A program made the translations under genes and the position numbers. 64,000 nt of DNA from the NCBI RefSeq assembly GCF_900109035.1, contig NZ_FNYD01000001.1, forward strand, positions 434,001 to 498,000, given 5' to 3'. The notes beneath the pieces were generated by a model that was not told where the DNA came from, searched no databases, and saw only the letters and a list, made by a program, of their open reading frames with translations. The stretch comes from Cribrihabitans marinus. Its GTDB lineage: Bacteria; Pseudomonadota; Alphaproteobacteria; Rhodobacterales; Rhodobacteraceae. This document shows, piece by piece, positions 8,466 through 17,736 of this stretch; within the stretch, counting starts at the first letter, position 1; every line of letters starts with the position of its first letter.

Positions 8466-9752
8466 ATGGCGCAGGCGCTGCGGCTTGGAATTGCAGGTTT
8501 GGGAACGGTCGGCGTGGGCGTCGTCAAGATCGTGCGCCGGCAGGCGGCGCTGCTGGCCGCGCGCACCGGCCGGCCGATCGAGATCGCCGCCGTCTCGGCC
8601 CGCTATGCCGGCAAGGACCGCGGTGTGAGCCTGTCGGGCTATGACTGGGAGGACGACGCGGTGGCGCTGGCGCGGCGCGACGACGTGGATGTCTTCGTCG
8701 AGCTGATGGGCGGCTCGGACGGGCCGGCCAAGGCCGCGACCGAGGCGGCGCTGGCCGCCGGCAAGGACGTGGTGACCGCCAACAAGGCGCTGCTGGCGAT
8801 CCACGGCCAATCCCTGGCCGAACAGGCCGAGGCGGCCGGGCGCGTGATCCGCTTTGAGGCCGCGGTCGCCGGCGGCATCCCGGTCATCAAGGCGCTGACC
8901 GAAAGCCTGGCGGGCAACGACATCACCCGGGTGATGGGCGTGATGAACGGCACCTGCAACTATATCCTGACGCGGATGGAGTCGGAGGGCCTTGGCTATA
9001 ACGCGCTGTTCGAGGAATGCGCCAAGCTGGGCTATCTCGAGGCCGATCCGAACCTGGACGTGGGCGGAATCGACGCCGCGCACAAACTGGCGCTGCTGGC
9101 GGCCATCGCTTTCGGCACGAAACCCGATTTCGACGCGGTCGAGATCGAGGGGATCCAGCGCATCAGCCTGGACGATATCCATCAGGCCGCCGACATGGGC
9201 TATCGGATCAAGCTGCTGGGCGTGGCCAAGCGCACGCCGCGCGGGCTGGAGCAGCGCATGCAGCCTTGCCTGGTGCCCGCCGAGTCGCCCCTGGGCCGGC
9301 TCGAGGGCGGCACCAACATGGTGGTGATCGAAGGCGACGCGGTGGACCGGATCGTGCTGCACGGCCCCGGCGCCGGCGAGGGCCCCACCGCCAGCGCGGT
9401 GCTGGGCGACATCTGCGACCTGGCGCGCGGGTTCCGCCTGCCGACCTTCGGGCAGCCCGCCGCCAGCCTGGAACAGGCGCAGCCGGCGCGCACCGGCCTG
9501 CCGGCGCCGTATTACCTGCGCATGGCGCTGCTCGACAAACCCGGCGCGCTGGCCAAGGTCGCGGCGGCCCTGGGCGATGCCGGCGTCTCGATCGACCGGA
9601 TGCGCCAATACGGCCATACCGACACCACCGCGCCGGTGCTGATCGTGACCCACAAGACCACCCGCGCCGAGATCGACACCGCGGTCGAGGCGCTGTCCCG
9701 CACCGACGTGCTGGCCATGGATCCGGTCGCGCTCAGGATCGAGGAAGTCTGA
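8466..9752 (+). CDS. hom: Homoserine dehydrogenase
   Basis: Reduces aspartate semialdehyde to homoserine with NAD(P)H, the branch point to threonine and methionine. The 428-residue protein has the nucleotide-binding motif GIAGLGTVGVG (about 8-18), the catalytic-domain sequences MNGTCNYILTRM and ADPNLDVGGIDAAHKLALLA, and a C-terminal ACT domain (about 350-425) that usually mediates feedback control by threonine. The ATG at 8466 is preferred over an in-frame start 42 bases upstream because MAQALRLGIAG is the normal N-terminus. glpX follows after 70 bases. Confidence 0.96.
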   Translation: MAQALRLGIAGLGTVGVGVVKIVRRQAALLAARTGRPIEIAAVSARYAGKDRGVSLSGYDWEDDAVALARRDDVDVFVELMGGSDGPAKAATEAALAAGKDVVTANKALLAIHGQSLAEQAEAAGRVIRFEAAVAGGIPVIKALTESLAGNDITRVMGVMNGTCNYILTRMESEGLGYNALFEECAKLGYLEADPNLDVGGIDAAHKLALLAAIAFGTKPDFDAVEIEGIQRISLDDIHQAADMGYRIKLLGVAKRTPRGLEQRMQPCLVPAESPLGRLEGGTNMVVIEGDAVDRIVLHGPGAGEGPTASAVLGDICDLARGFRLPTFGQPAASLEQAQPARTGLPAPYYLRMALLDKPGALAKVAAALGDAGVSIDRMRQYGHTDTTAPVLIVTHKTTRAEIDTAVEALSRTDVLAMDPVALRIEEV

Positions 9753-9822
9753 CCCCGCCCCTTGCGGCGGCAACGGCAAGCGGGCTATGCCGCCCTCAAC
9801 GCCCCTGACCGGAGAAAGCCAG

Positions 9823-10788
<966 letters not shown>

Positions 10789-10803
10789 GACCGCGCGCGG
10801 GGA

Positions 10804-10850
10804 TGCGGCTTGCGCCGCAGCCTCCGGCGGGAGTATTTGTGAAACGGTGA
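10804..10850 (+). repeat. Intergenic element with hairpin and GGCGGGAGTATTT motif (copy 1)
   Basis: TGCGGC-TTGC-GCCGCA (10804-10819) is a compact hairpin. It is followed by CCTCCGGCGGGAGTATTTGTG and GGTGAAAG. A second copy with the same core (GGCGNGAGTATTTTCG..AAGATGAAG) lies at about 31960-31993. Similar sequences are, to my knowledge, scattered downstream of genes in Rhodobacteraceae. Confidence 0.55.
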
Positions 10851-10852
10851 AA

Positions 10853-10877
10853 GGCCGGATCCGCACAGGGTCCGGCC
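10853..10877 (+). promoter_or_regulatory. Hairpin in the leader before recJ
   Basis: GGCCGGA (10853-10859) pairs with TCCGGCC (10871-10877) across an 11-base loop, 19 bases before the recJ start. No T run follows. It may be a leader stem or the tail of glpX termination. Confidence 0.45.
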
Positions 10878-10896
10878 GTTGCATGAGAGGTGAGCG

Positions 10897-12639
10897 GTGG
10901 CATTTCTGGGCGTTGAGCGATCCTTGAGCGGCCGGCGCTGGATCGGGCCTTCGGGCGAGGTCGACCGCGCCGCGGGCATGCTGGCGCAACGGACCGCCCT
11001 GCCCGACCCGGTGTGCCGGGTGCTGGCGAGGCGCGGCGTGCCCCCGGAGGAGGCCGCCGCCTTCCTGGCGCCGACGCTGAAGGAGTTGCTGCCCGACCCG
11101 CGCGACCTGAAGGACATGGAGGACGCGGCGGCACGGGTGCTGCGCGCGGTCGAGGCCCGCGAGCGGATCGCCGTCTTTGCGGATTACGATGTCGACGGGG
11201 GCAGCTCGGCCGCGCTCCTGCTGATCTGGCTGCGCGCGGCGGGGCGCGCGGCGACGCTCTATGTTCCCGACCGGATCGACGAGGGCTATGGCCCGAACGA
11301 GCCGGCGATGGCGGCGCTGGCGCGGGATCACGACCTGATCATCTGCGTCGATTGCGGCACGCTGAGCCACGCGCCGATCGCCGCCGCGCAGGGTGCCGAC
11401 GTGATCGTGCTGGACCACCACCTGGGGGGCGAGACCCTGCCCGACTGCCTGGCCGTGGTGAACCCCAACCGGCAGGACGAGAACGGCGATCTGGGCCATC
11501 TCTGCGCCGCCGGGGTGGTGTTCCTGCTGCTGGTCGAGATGCGCCGCCAGATCCGGGCGGCGGGCGGCGCCGGCGGGCCGGACCTGATGTCGCTTCTGGA
11601 CCTGGTGGCGCTGGCCACGGTGGCCGACGTGGCGCCACTGGTCGGGGTCAACCGGGCACTGGTGCGCCAGGGACTCAAGGTCATGGCCCGGCGGCAGCGG
11701 CCCGGGCTGGTGGCCCTCTCGGACGTGGCGCGCATGGACGCACCGCCCAACACCTATCACCTGGGGTTCCTGCTGGGTCCGCGGGTGAATGCCGGCGGGC
11801 GCATCGGCAAGGCCGACCTTGGCGCGCGGCTCCTGGCCACCGACTCGCTGGTCGAGGCCGAGGCCATCGCCAGCCAGCTGGATGCGCTGAACACCGAACG
11901 GCGCGAGGTCGAGGCCGCGGTGCGCGCCGCCGCCCTGGAACAGGCCGAGGCGCGTGGACTGGACGCGCCGCTGGTCTGGGCGGCCGCCGACGGCTGGCAT
12001 CCGGGCGTCGTGGGCATCGTCGCCTCGCGCCTCAAGGAGGCCGCCAACCGCCCGGCCATCGTCATCGGTTTCGACGGGGCCGAGGGCAAGGGCTCGGGCC
12101 GCTCGGTCGCCGGCGTCGACCTCGGCGCGGCGATCCAGAAGCTGGCCGCCGAGGGGCTGCTGATCAAGGGCGGCGGGCATCGCATGGCCGCGGGCCTGAC
12201 CGTGGACCGCGACCGGCTGGAGCCGGCGATGGAACGGCTGTCGGACCTGCTGGCCAAGCAGGGCGCCGGCCAGGGCGGCCCGGCGGACCTGGCATTGGAC
12301 GGCGTGCTGATGCCCGGGGCGGCGACGGTCGAGCTGATCGAACAGCTGGACCAGGCCGGCCCCTATGGCGCCGGGGCGCCGGCGCCGCGTTTCGCCCTGC
12401 CGGACATGCAGGTGCGCTATGCCAAGCGGGTCGGCGAGTCGCATCTCAAGCTGTCGCTGTCCGACGGCATGTCCGGCAGCCTGGACGCCATCGCTTTCGG
12501 CGCCTTCGAGGGAGATATGGGACCGCGCCTGGCCGATCACGGCGGTGCGCGCTTCCACCTGGCCGGCCGGCTGGAGGTGAACAGCTGGCGCGGCCGCCAG
12601 AGCGTGCAGCTGCGTCTCGAGGACGCCGCCGAGGCGTGA
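10897..12639 (+). CDS. recJ: Single-stranded-DNA-specific 5'-3' exonuclease RecJ
   Basis: Degrades single-stranded DNA 5' to 3' in recombination and mismatch/base-excision repair. The 580-residue protein has the DHH-family motifs FADYDVDGGSSAALL (about 88-102), IICVDCGT and VIVLDHHLGG (about 170), then the DHHA1-type RecJ core (VVGIVASRLKE, GSGRSV, GGGHRMAAGL) and the C-terminal OB domain. The start is GTG at 10897 with GAGAGGTGAG upstream. The length matches alphaproteobacterial RecJ. It lies upstream of tRNA-Glu. Confidence 0.95.
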   Translation: MAFLGVERSLSGRRWIGPSGEVDRAAGMLAQRTALPDPVCRVLARRGVPPEEAAAFLAPTLKELLPDPRDLKDMEDAAARVLRAVEARERIAVFADYDVDGGSSAALLLIWLRAAGRAATLYVPDRIDEGYGPNEPAMAALARDHDLIICVDCGTLSHAPIAAAQGADVIVLDHHLGGETLPDCLAVVNPNRQDENGDLGHLCAAGVVFLLLVEMRRQIRAAGGAGGPDLMSLLDLVALATVADVAPLVGVNRALVRQGLKVMARRQRPGLVALSDVARMDAPPNTYHLGFLLGPRVNAGGRIGKADLGARLLATDSLVEAEAIASQLDALNTERREVEAAVRAAALEQAEARGLDAPLVWAAADGWHPGVVGIVASRLKEAANRPAIVIGFDGAEGKGSGRSVAGVDLGAAIQKLAAEGLLIKGGGHRMAAGLTVDRDRLEPAMERLSDLLAKQGAGQGGPADLALDGVLMPGAATVELIEQLDQAGPYGAGAPAPRFALPDMQVRYAKRVGESHLKLSLSDGMSGSLDAIAFGAFEGDMGPRLADHGGARFHLAGRLEVNSWRGRQSVQLRLEDAAEA

Positions 12640-12715
12640 ATTTCCGGCAAATTCCCGGCGCCGCGACGAGGCCGGGCGATAGCCAAAAAAGTTTCCGCGG
12701 CCCGACTTTTTCCGC

Positions 12716-12744
12716 TTGCAGCACTGCCCGTGAAACCGTAAAAG
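12716..12744 (+). promoter_or_regulatory. Candidate promoter for tRNA-Glu
   Basis: TTGCAG (12716-12721) and TAAAAG (12739-12744) are separated by 17 bases and end 19 bases before the tRNA 5' end. The match to sigma-70 consensus is moderate. Confidence 0.45.
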
Positions 12745-12763
12745 CCGCCCCACAAGACAGCGT

Positions 12764-12838
12764 GGCCCGTTCGTCTATCGGTTAGGACGCCAGGTTTTCA
12801 ACCTGGAAAGAGGGGTTCGATTCCCCTACGGGCTGCCA
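12764..12838 (+). tRNA. tRNA-Glu (anticodon TTC)
   Basis: A 75-base cloverleaf with encoded CCA. The acceptor GGCCCGT pairs with ACGGGCT (G-U first pair), the D stem is GTCT/GGAC, the anticodon stem CCAGG/CCTGG frames the loop TTTTCAA with anticodon TTC, and the T arm is AGGGG-TTCGATT-CCCCT. The discriminator base is G, as usual for tRNA-Glu. Confidence 0.97.
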
Positions 12839-12895
12839 CTTCTTCCTCTCCCGAGATTGCCGCCAATCCCCACGCATGAATGGGGCGCCGTCTGG

Positions 12896-13900
12896 TCAGC
12901 GACGATATGGCTGGCCCGGGATGACATGTCCGTCCAGATCGACCTCCTGCCCGGTGACGACGCGGGTGAAGACCTCCATGTCGGGATTGCGCCCGGTGAT
13001 GACCGTGGCGGTCACGCCCTGCGGTTCGATCCGGCCCGACAGGACCGCCGCCAGCCCGACGACGCTGCCGCCCTCGGCGACCATCCGGTCCTCGTAATAG
13101 AGCGTCTGCATGGCGCGGTAGATCTCGGCCTCGCTGACCAGCACGGTCTCGTCGATCAGGCGGCGGCACAGGGCAAAGGTCAGGCGGTTGTCCCGGCCGA
13201 TGCCGCCGCCCAGCGAGTCGGCGAGGCTGGGCACCTCTTCCACCTCGACCGGGTGGCCGGCGTCGATGGCGGCCTTCATGGCCGCGCCGCGCTCCATCGT
13301 GATGCCGACGACCCGCAGATCCGGCTTGATCGTCTTGGCGGCCAGCGCGATCCCGGCGGCCAGCCCGCCGCCCGAGAGCGGCACCAGCAGCGTCTGCAGG
13401 TCGGGCCGCGCCTGCAGCATCTCCAGCCCGATTGTGCCCTGCCCGGCGATCACATGCGGGTCGTCGAAGGGCGGGATCTCGGCCAGTCCCTGTTCGGCGA
13501 CGAGACGCAGGCACTCGACATGCGCCTCGTCCTGGGAGCGGCCGCTGATCGCCACCTCGGCGCCCAGCGCGCGGATTCCCTCGACCTTGGCCCGGGGCAC
13601 CAGCTCGGACATGCAGATCACCGCGCGCAGACCGCGCCGGGCCGCGGCATATGCCACGCCGCGCCCGTGATTTCCGGTCGAGCAGCAGGTCACGCCGGTG
13701 GTCTCGGGCGGCAGCGCCGCGATGGCGTTGAGCGCCCCGCGCAGCTTGAACGCGCCGATGGGCTGCGTAGATTCCAGCTTCAGCAGGAACGCCGCGCCGG
13801 TGCGCTCACTCATGAACGGCGATGGCACGAGCGGCGTGTTGTCGGCCACGCCGGCGATCACCCGCCGCGCGGCCAGAATGTCGGACAAGTCAAGTTCCAC
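12896..13900 (-). CDS. PLP-dependent threonine/serine dehydratase, EutB-like
   Basis: A 334-residue fold-type II PLP enzyme. The PLP lysine is in QPIGAFKLRGA, the STGNHGRGVAYAA loop holds the substrate carboxylate, and LVPLSGGGLAAGIALA binds the phosphate. Sequences such as GRSQDEAHVECLRLV, PPFDDPHVIAGQGTIGLE and PSLADSLGGGIGRDN look most like EutB, the hydroxyectoine-utilisation dehydratase, as judged by memory of the family; generic threonine ammonia-lyase is the alternative. It lacks a regulatory ACT domain. The likely start is GTG at 13900 with GGAG six bases upstream. No other eut genes are adjacent, but ectoine synthesis genes lie 8 kb away. Confidence 0.75.
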   Translation of the reverse strand: MELDLSDILAARRVIAGVADNTPLVPSPFMSERTGAAFLLKLESTQPIGAFKLRGALNAIAALPPETTGVTCCSTGNHGRGVAYAAARRGLRAVICMSELVPRAKVEGIRALGAEVAISGRSQDEAHVECLRLVAEQGLAEIPPFDDPHVIAGQGTIGLEMLQARPDLQTLLVPLSGGGLAAGIALAAKTIKPDLRVVGITMERGAAMKAAIDAGHPVEVEEVPSLADSLGGGIGRDNRLTFALCRRLIDETVLVSEAEIYRAMQTLYYEDRMVAEGGSVVGLAAVLSGRIEPQGVTATVITGRNPDMEVFTRVVTGQEVDLDGHVIPGQPYRR

Positions 13901-14012
13901 GATGCACTCCGATACTGGCCTCGCGGGCACGCTAGTCGAAAGCGGCGCGGCGCGAAACCGGGCGGGCGTCAAGGCAGGTGCAAAGCGCGCGGCGCTGGGC
14001 TAACGTCGCGTC

Positions 14013-15608
14013 ATGGTCGGTGTCCAATCCCTGTCCGTGCCGGCGGCGCCCTTGCTCCGCCTTGTCTGCGTGGCGCTGCTTGCGGCGCTGCCGCTCCATG
14101 CCGGCGAGCGGGTCGCCCTGCTGATCGGCAACGCGGATTATTCGACCCCGGGCATGTCGCTGCGCAACCCCGTCAACGATGTCGACGCGCTGGGCGAGGC
14201 GCTGCGCGGACTGGGCTTTGCCGTGACCGAGGTCACCGACCGCGACGGGGCGGCGATGGCGCAGGCGGTCGAGACCTTCGGCCGGGATGCGACCGGGGCC
14301 GAGATGGCGGTGTTCTTCTATGCCGGGCACGGGGTGCAGATCAGCGGCGAGAACCACCTGATCGGCACCGATTTCTCGGGTGGCGACCTGGGCGCGCTGC
14401 GCCGATCCTCGATCACGATGGGCCGGGTGCGCGACGCCATCAGCCGCGCCGGGCCCGAGATCGGCATCCTGATCCTGGACGCCTGCCGCAACAACCCGTT
14501 TTCGGAGCGTGGCCTCGTCGAGCGTGGGCTGGTGCGGGCGCGGGGCGGCGCCGGTCTGCTGATCGCCTATGCCACCGATCCGGGCAACGTGGCCTATGAC
14601 GGGTTGGGCGAGAACAGCGTGTTCACCGCGGGCTTGCTGGACCATATCGGCACACCGGGGCTGGATGCGCGGCTGATGCTGGGACGGGTGCGCCAGCAGG
14701 TGGTGCTGGAGACCCAGGGGCGGCAAGTGCCCTGGGTCGAGGAATCGGTTCTCAGCGAGCACAGCTTCGCCGCCGCGCTGCCCGCCGAGGAGGCGCCGGA
14801 CGACGCCACCGCGGCCGAACTGGCGCGCTGGCGCGGGATCGCGTCCGAGACCGATCCGGAGGCGTTCCGCGCCTATCTGCGCGACTATCCCGAGGGCCTG
14901 TTCGCCGGGTTCGCCCGCGACCGCATCGCCCGCCTGCAGGCCGCAGGTCCCGCCGTGGCGGAGGCCGGCGCACCGGTCGAGACGGTTCTGGCCGCAGCCG
15001 AAACCGACAGGATGGCCGCGGCCCTGGCGGCGCTGGGCCTGCTGGATCCCGGCCCGGCCCGCGCCGTGCCCGGCGAGCTGCGCCCGGCGCTGGAGCGCTA
15101 CCGGCGGCAGCTGCCCGAGCGCACCGAGCTGAGCAGCGACCAGCTCTACAATGACGCGGCGCGGGTCTCGACCTTTCTCGCGGCCACGACGCTGCAACGG
15201 CTGCGCACCGACATCGTCGCCCTGCGCAGCGTCGAACGCACGCTGGACATCGCCGAGGATGCGATGCGCCAGATCGAACAGATCGCCGAGACCGATCCCG
15301 CCGCGCGCCCGATCCTGCGCCAGGCGGAAAGCGATCTCTACGACATCCGCCGCTCGCGCGGGATCATCCTGCGACGGCTGGACCAGAGCCGCAGTTATTA
15401 TGACGAGATCCTGGCCCGCGCCGTGCGCTTCTTTCCCGAACGCGCCACGCTGGAACTGGTCGGCGCGACGGATGCGGGGCGCGACCTGGGCGCGGGCGGC
15501 GAGACCCTGACTCGCGATGCGGCGCTGTTTCTGCGGCACGTGGCACAAACCAACGAAACAAACGAGGGGAGTTACAAATGGTTGGCGGATCTCATTCCAC
15601 AAGAGTGA
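14013..15608 (+). CDS. Exported caspase-fold (peptidase C14) protein
   Basis: A 531-residue protein with a signal peptide (about 1-30, ending PLHA) and a caspase-like domain beginning RVALLIGNADYSTPGMSLRNPVNDV. The catalytic dyad is visible: His106 in FFYAGHGVQ and Cys158 in ILDACRNNPF. The C-terminal half (about 260-531) is helical and not recognised. Bacterial members include metacaspase-like endopeptidases, but the substrate is unknown here. It is divergent from the EutB-like gene. Its last 31 bases overlap the following lipoprotein gene, so the three-gene set is probably one transcript acting in the periplasm. Confidence 0.85.
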   Translation: MVGVQSLSVPAAPLLRLVCVALLAALPLHAGERVALLIGNADYSTPGMSLRNPVNDVDALGEALRGLGFAVTEVTDRDGAAMAQAVETFGRDATGAEMAVFFYAGHGVQISGENHLIGTDFSGGDLGALRRSSITMGRVRDAISRAGPEIGILILDACRNNPFSERGLVERGLVRARGGAGLLIAYATDPGNVAYDGLGENSVFTAGLLDHIGTPGLDARLMLGRVRQQVVLETQGRQVPWVEESVLSEHSFAAALPAEEAPDDATAAELARWRGIASETDPEAFRAYLRDYPEGLFAGFARDRIARLQAAGPAVAEAGAPVETVLAAAETDRMAAALAALGLLDPGPARAVPGELRPALERYRRQLPERTELSSDQLYNDAARVSTFLAATTLQRLRTDIVALRSVERTLDIAEDAMRQIEQIAETDPAARPILRQAESDLYDIRRSRGIILRRLDQSRSYYDEILARAVRFFPERATLELVGATDAGRDLGAGGETLTRDAALFLRHVAQTNETNEGSYKWLADLIPQE

Positions 15609-16279
15609 TCGCGGCGATGCTGGCCGCGGCAACGGCGCTTTCGGCCTGCGGCGGCGGGGGCGATACGGCCGAGGTCACGACGGTTCAGCCGGGCAGCAGC
15701 CAGGCCGAGGCGGATCTGGCCAAACAGGCCGCGGCGATGCAGAAGACCATCCTGCAGGGCGCGCTGGCCGGCGGCGCCGCGGGTGGGGCCATCGGCTTCG
15801 GCCTGGGCGGCAGTGACGATGCCGGCAGCGGCTTTACCATCGGGCTGGGCGCGGGCGCGGCGGCGGGCACCTACGTCGCCTTCGTGCAGCGGAAATACGC
15901 CAACCGCGAACGCCGCCTGGGCCAGATCAAGAGCGACCTGGACCGCAACGCCGCCGAGATGCAGACCACGATCAACGTGATGAACCAGGTTCTTGCGGCG
16001 CAGAAGGCGGAGCTGGACGCGCTGCGCGCCCAGGCCGCCGCGGGGGCCGCGACCCCGGAGCAGGTGCAAGCCGAAGTGACCGAGGCCAATGGCAACCTGG
16101 CCCAGATGCAGATCGCCATCGACGGCGCCAGCAAGCGGCAGGCCGAGTTCACCGAGGCGCGCGGCTTGACCGTGGCCGGAAACCAGGCCGCCTCGCCGAT
16201 CGATGGCGACCTGGCCTCGCTGTCCAACCAGATCGCGCAGATGAAGGGCATCGCCAACGACCTGGCGACGTCGCTTTGA
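15578..16279 (+). CDS. Glycine-zipper lipoprotein with coiled coil
   Basis: A 233-residue lipoprotein with lipobox LSAC (Cys24). Residues about 61-100 are a glycine zipper (GALAGGAAGGAIGFGLGG, then GLGAGAAAG), which would insert in or pack against a membrane. Residues about 105-215 are helical with heptad-like Ala/Gln/Leu spacing, suggesting a coiled coil. It starts within the end of the caspase-like gene (31-base overlap) with GAGGGGAG before the ATG. The next lipoprotein begins immediately after its stop. No known function; the context suggests an envelope complex with the caspase-like protein. Confidence 0.75.
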   Translation: MVGGSHSTRVIAAMLAAATALSACGGGGDTAEVTTVQPGSSQAEADLAKQAAAMQKTILQGALAGGAAGGAIGFGLGGSDDAGSGFTIGLGAGAAAGTYVAFVQRKYANRERRLGQIKSDLDRNAAEMQTTINVMNQVLAAQKAELDALRAQAAAGAATPEQVQAEVTEANGNLAQMQIAIDGASKRQAEFTEARGLTVAGNQAASPIDGDLASLSNQIAQMKGIANDLATSL

Positions 16280-16708
16280 ATGGGGACCGTGATGATGCGC
16301 CCCGCCCTGCTCCGCCTTGTCGCGCCCGCGCTCTTGCTGGCGGGCTGCCAGACCACCAGCGACCCGGCCGAGGGCGGGTTCTTCGACGGGGTGTCGGGGA
16401 TCGCCAGCGGCAGCTATGACGCCCGGATCGACACCGCCGAGGCCGATGTCGCCGGGGCCCAGGCGCGCAACGAAGCGCTGGCGGCGCAGATCCGCGGCTC
16501 GGAATCCGAGCTGGCCCAGCTCAAGCTGCAGATCCTTCAGCAGCGCAACACGCTGGGCACACCGGACGCGGCCACAGCGTCGCGCATCGACCGGGTGCTG
16601 AACGACACGCCCGGCGGGGCCACGCCGGATGCGCGGCTGGCCGCGCTGCAACGCTCGATCTCGGAGGCGCGCGCGCTCAGCGCCGACCTGGCCCGGCTGT
16701 CGGGTTAA
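16280..16708 (+). CDS. Small lipoprotein with helical repeat-like region
   Basis: A 142-residue lipoprotein with lipobox LLAGC (Cys23 from the first ATG; a second ATG at 16295 is equally possible). The mature part is largely alpha-helical with a coiled-coil pattern (AEADVAGAQARNEALAAQIRG, SELAQLKLQILQQRNT). It directly abuts the glycine-zipper lipoprotein and completes the caspase-like operon. Its last four bases overlap the convergent DUF6522-type gene. Function unknown. Confidence 0.7.
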   Translation: MGTVMMRPALLRLVAPALLLAGCQTTSDPAEGGFFDGVSGIASGSYDARIDTAEADVAGAQARNEALAAQIRGSESELAQLKLQILQQRNTLGTPDAATASRIDRVLNDTPGGATPDARLAALQRSISEARALSADLARLSG

Positions 16709-16986
16709 TCCCCTGCAGCGGGGCGCCGCGCGGCGGGAAAGCGCGACCGCTTGACGATCTCGCCGGCGGCATCGACCGTCATCCGCAGGGCCTGGCCGTC
16801 ATGGTAGAAGGTGAAGCGCCAGTTGCCTTCATCGGCCTCGACGCCCTTCTCGCAGACCGAGGTGATGGCCCCGGCGCGCATCAGTTCGGGCACCTCGGTC
16901 GCGGTGACGCCGAAGGCCTCGGCCAGAACCTGCGCGTCGACGACGAACTCGCCGCCGTTGCGTTCCACCTGCGTCATCCGCGTCAC
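16705..16986 (-). CDS. DUF6522-like small protein
   Basis: A 93-residue protein that resembles the DUF6522 family: FVVDAQVLAEAFGVTATEVPELMRAG, then EKGVEADEGNWRFTFYHDGQALRMTVD. It is soluble and has one Cys. It starts within the stop of the 74-residue gene (ATGA overlap, 16983-16986), so the two are translationally coupled behind nsrR. Function unknown; the NsrR context suggests a link to nitric-oxide or nitrogen-oxide metabolism (inference only). Confidence 0.65.
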   Translation of the reverse strand: MTRMTQVERNGGEFVVDAQVLAEAFGVTATEVPELMRAGAITSVCEKGVEADEGNWRFTFYHDGQALRMTVDAAGEIVKRSRFPAARRPAAGD

Positions 16987-17207
16987 CGCCAGTAATTGTT
17001 GGCCGCGGCGACGGTGGCGAAATGCGTGGCGACCACCTGGCTGGCCTCGATCAGCCGTTCGGCGTCTTCGGCATATTCCGCGCGCAACCGCTCGCGGATC
17101 TCGGCCTCGGGCTGGGTCATCTTGACCGCGACCCGCGCCAGCTTGACCGCGAGGTCATAGCCCTCGGCAGGGGTTTCGGTGATCAGGCTGGGCAACCAGT
17201 CGGACAT
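16983..17207 (-). CDS. Small conserved-looking protein of unknown function
   Basis: A 74-residue soluble helical protein (MSDWLPSLITETPAEGYDLAVKL...). AAGGAG stands seven bases before the ATG. It sits 42 bases after nsrR and overlaps the following DUF6522-like gene by four bases, so it belongs to the same transcript. Not recognised. Confidence 0.65.
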   Translation of the reverse strand: MSDWLPSLITETPAEGYDLAVKLARVAVKMTQPEAEIRERLRAEYAEDAERLIEASQVVATHFATVAAANNYWR

Positions 17208-17249
17208 GTCTCGCTCCTTCTTGTGCGGTTTCGCGGCCGGTATCCGCAG

Positions 17250-17666
17250 CTAGACGGAGACCGGCGCAGGCAGCGCGATATCGGCCAGGGTCGAGCGGTC
17301 GAGATCGGCCAGAAAGGCGCGCTCGGCCGACCGCAGCCGGACCTTGAGCCGGCAGCACCCGTCGATAGTGCAATCGGCGCCGCCGGGCCCGAAGCACTCG
17401 ACCAGCGCCTGCCCGGCCTCCAGCACGCGCACAACCTCGCCCAGGCGGATATCACCGGGCGGCCGCGTCAGAACCGCGCCGCCGCCCGCGCCGCGCCGGG
17501 TCTCGACGATGCCGGCCTGCGCCAGGCGCTGCATGATCTTGCTCAGGTGATTGCGCGACAGATCGAACTCGGCCGCCAGCTCGGCGGTGCTGAATCCCCG
17601 GTCCGGCGCGCTGGCCATGCGCATCAGCATGCGCAGCCCGTAATCGGTAAAGGATGTCAGGCGCAT
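17250..17666 (-). CDS. nsrR: Rrf2-family nitric-oxide-sensing repressor NsrR
   Basis: A 138-residue Rrf2 regulator. The winged helix (about 1-60, MRLTSFTDYGLRMLMRMA, then LSRNHLSKIMQRLAQ) is followed by the cluster-binding cysteines Cys91, Cys99 and Cys104/105 (ECFGPGGADC, DGCC), the NsrR pattern for a NO-sensitive iron-sulfur cluster. The ATG at 17666 gives the typical N-terminus. Two small genes follow in the same direction. NsrR represses NO-detoxification genes in other bacteria; no such genes (hmp, norCB) are visible here. An AT-rich upstream stretch, AATGGATATTGTAGATACC (17683-17701), could be an operator. Confidence 0.85.
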   Translation of the reverse strand: MRLTSFTDYGLRMLMRMASAPDRGFSTAELAAEFDLSRNHLSKIMQRLAQAGIVETRRGAGGGAVLTRPPGDIRLGEVVRVLEAGQALVECFGPGGADCTIDGCCRLKVRLRSAERAFLADLDRSTLADIALPAPVSV

Positions 17667-17736
17667 CCGGCGATCTCCGCTTAAATGGATATTGTAGATA
17701 CCTATTTCACATTCGGCGTATCCCGGCAAGGGGGCG

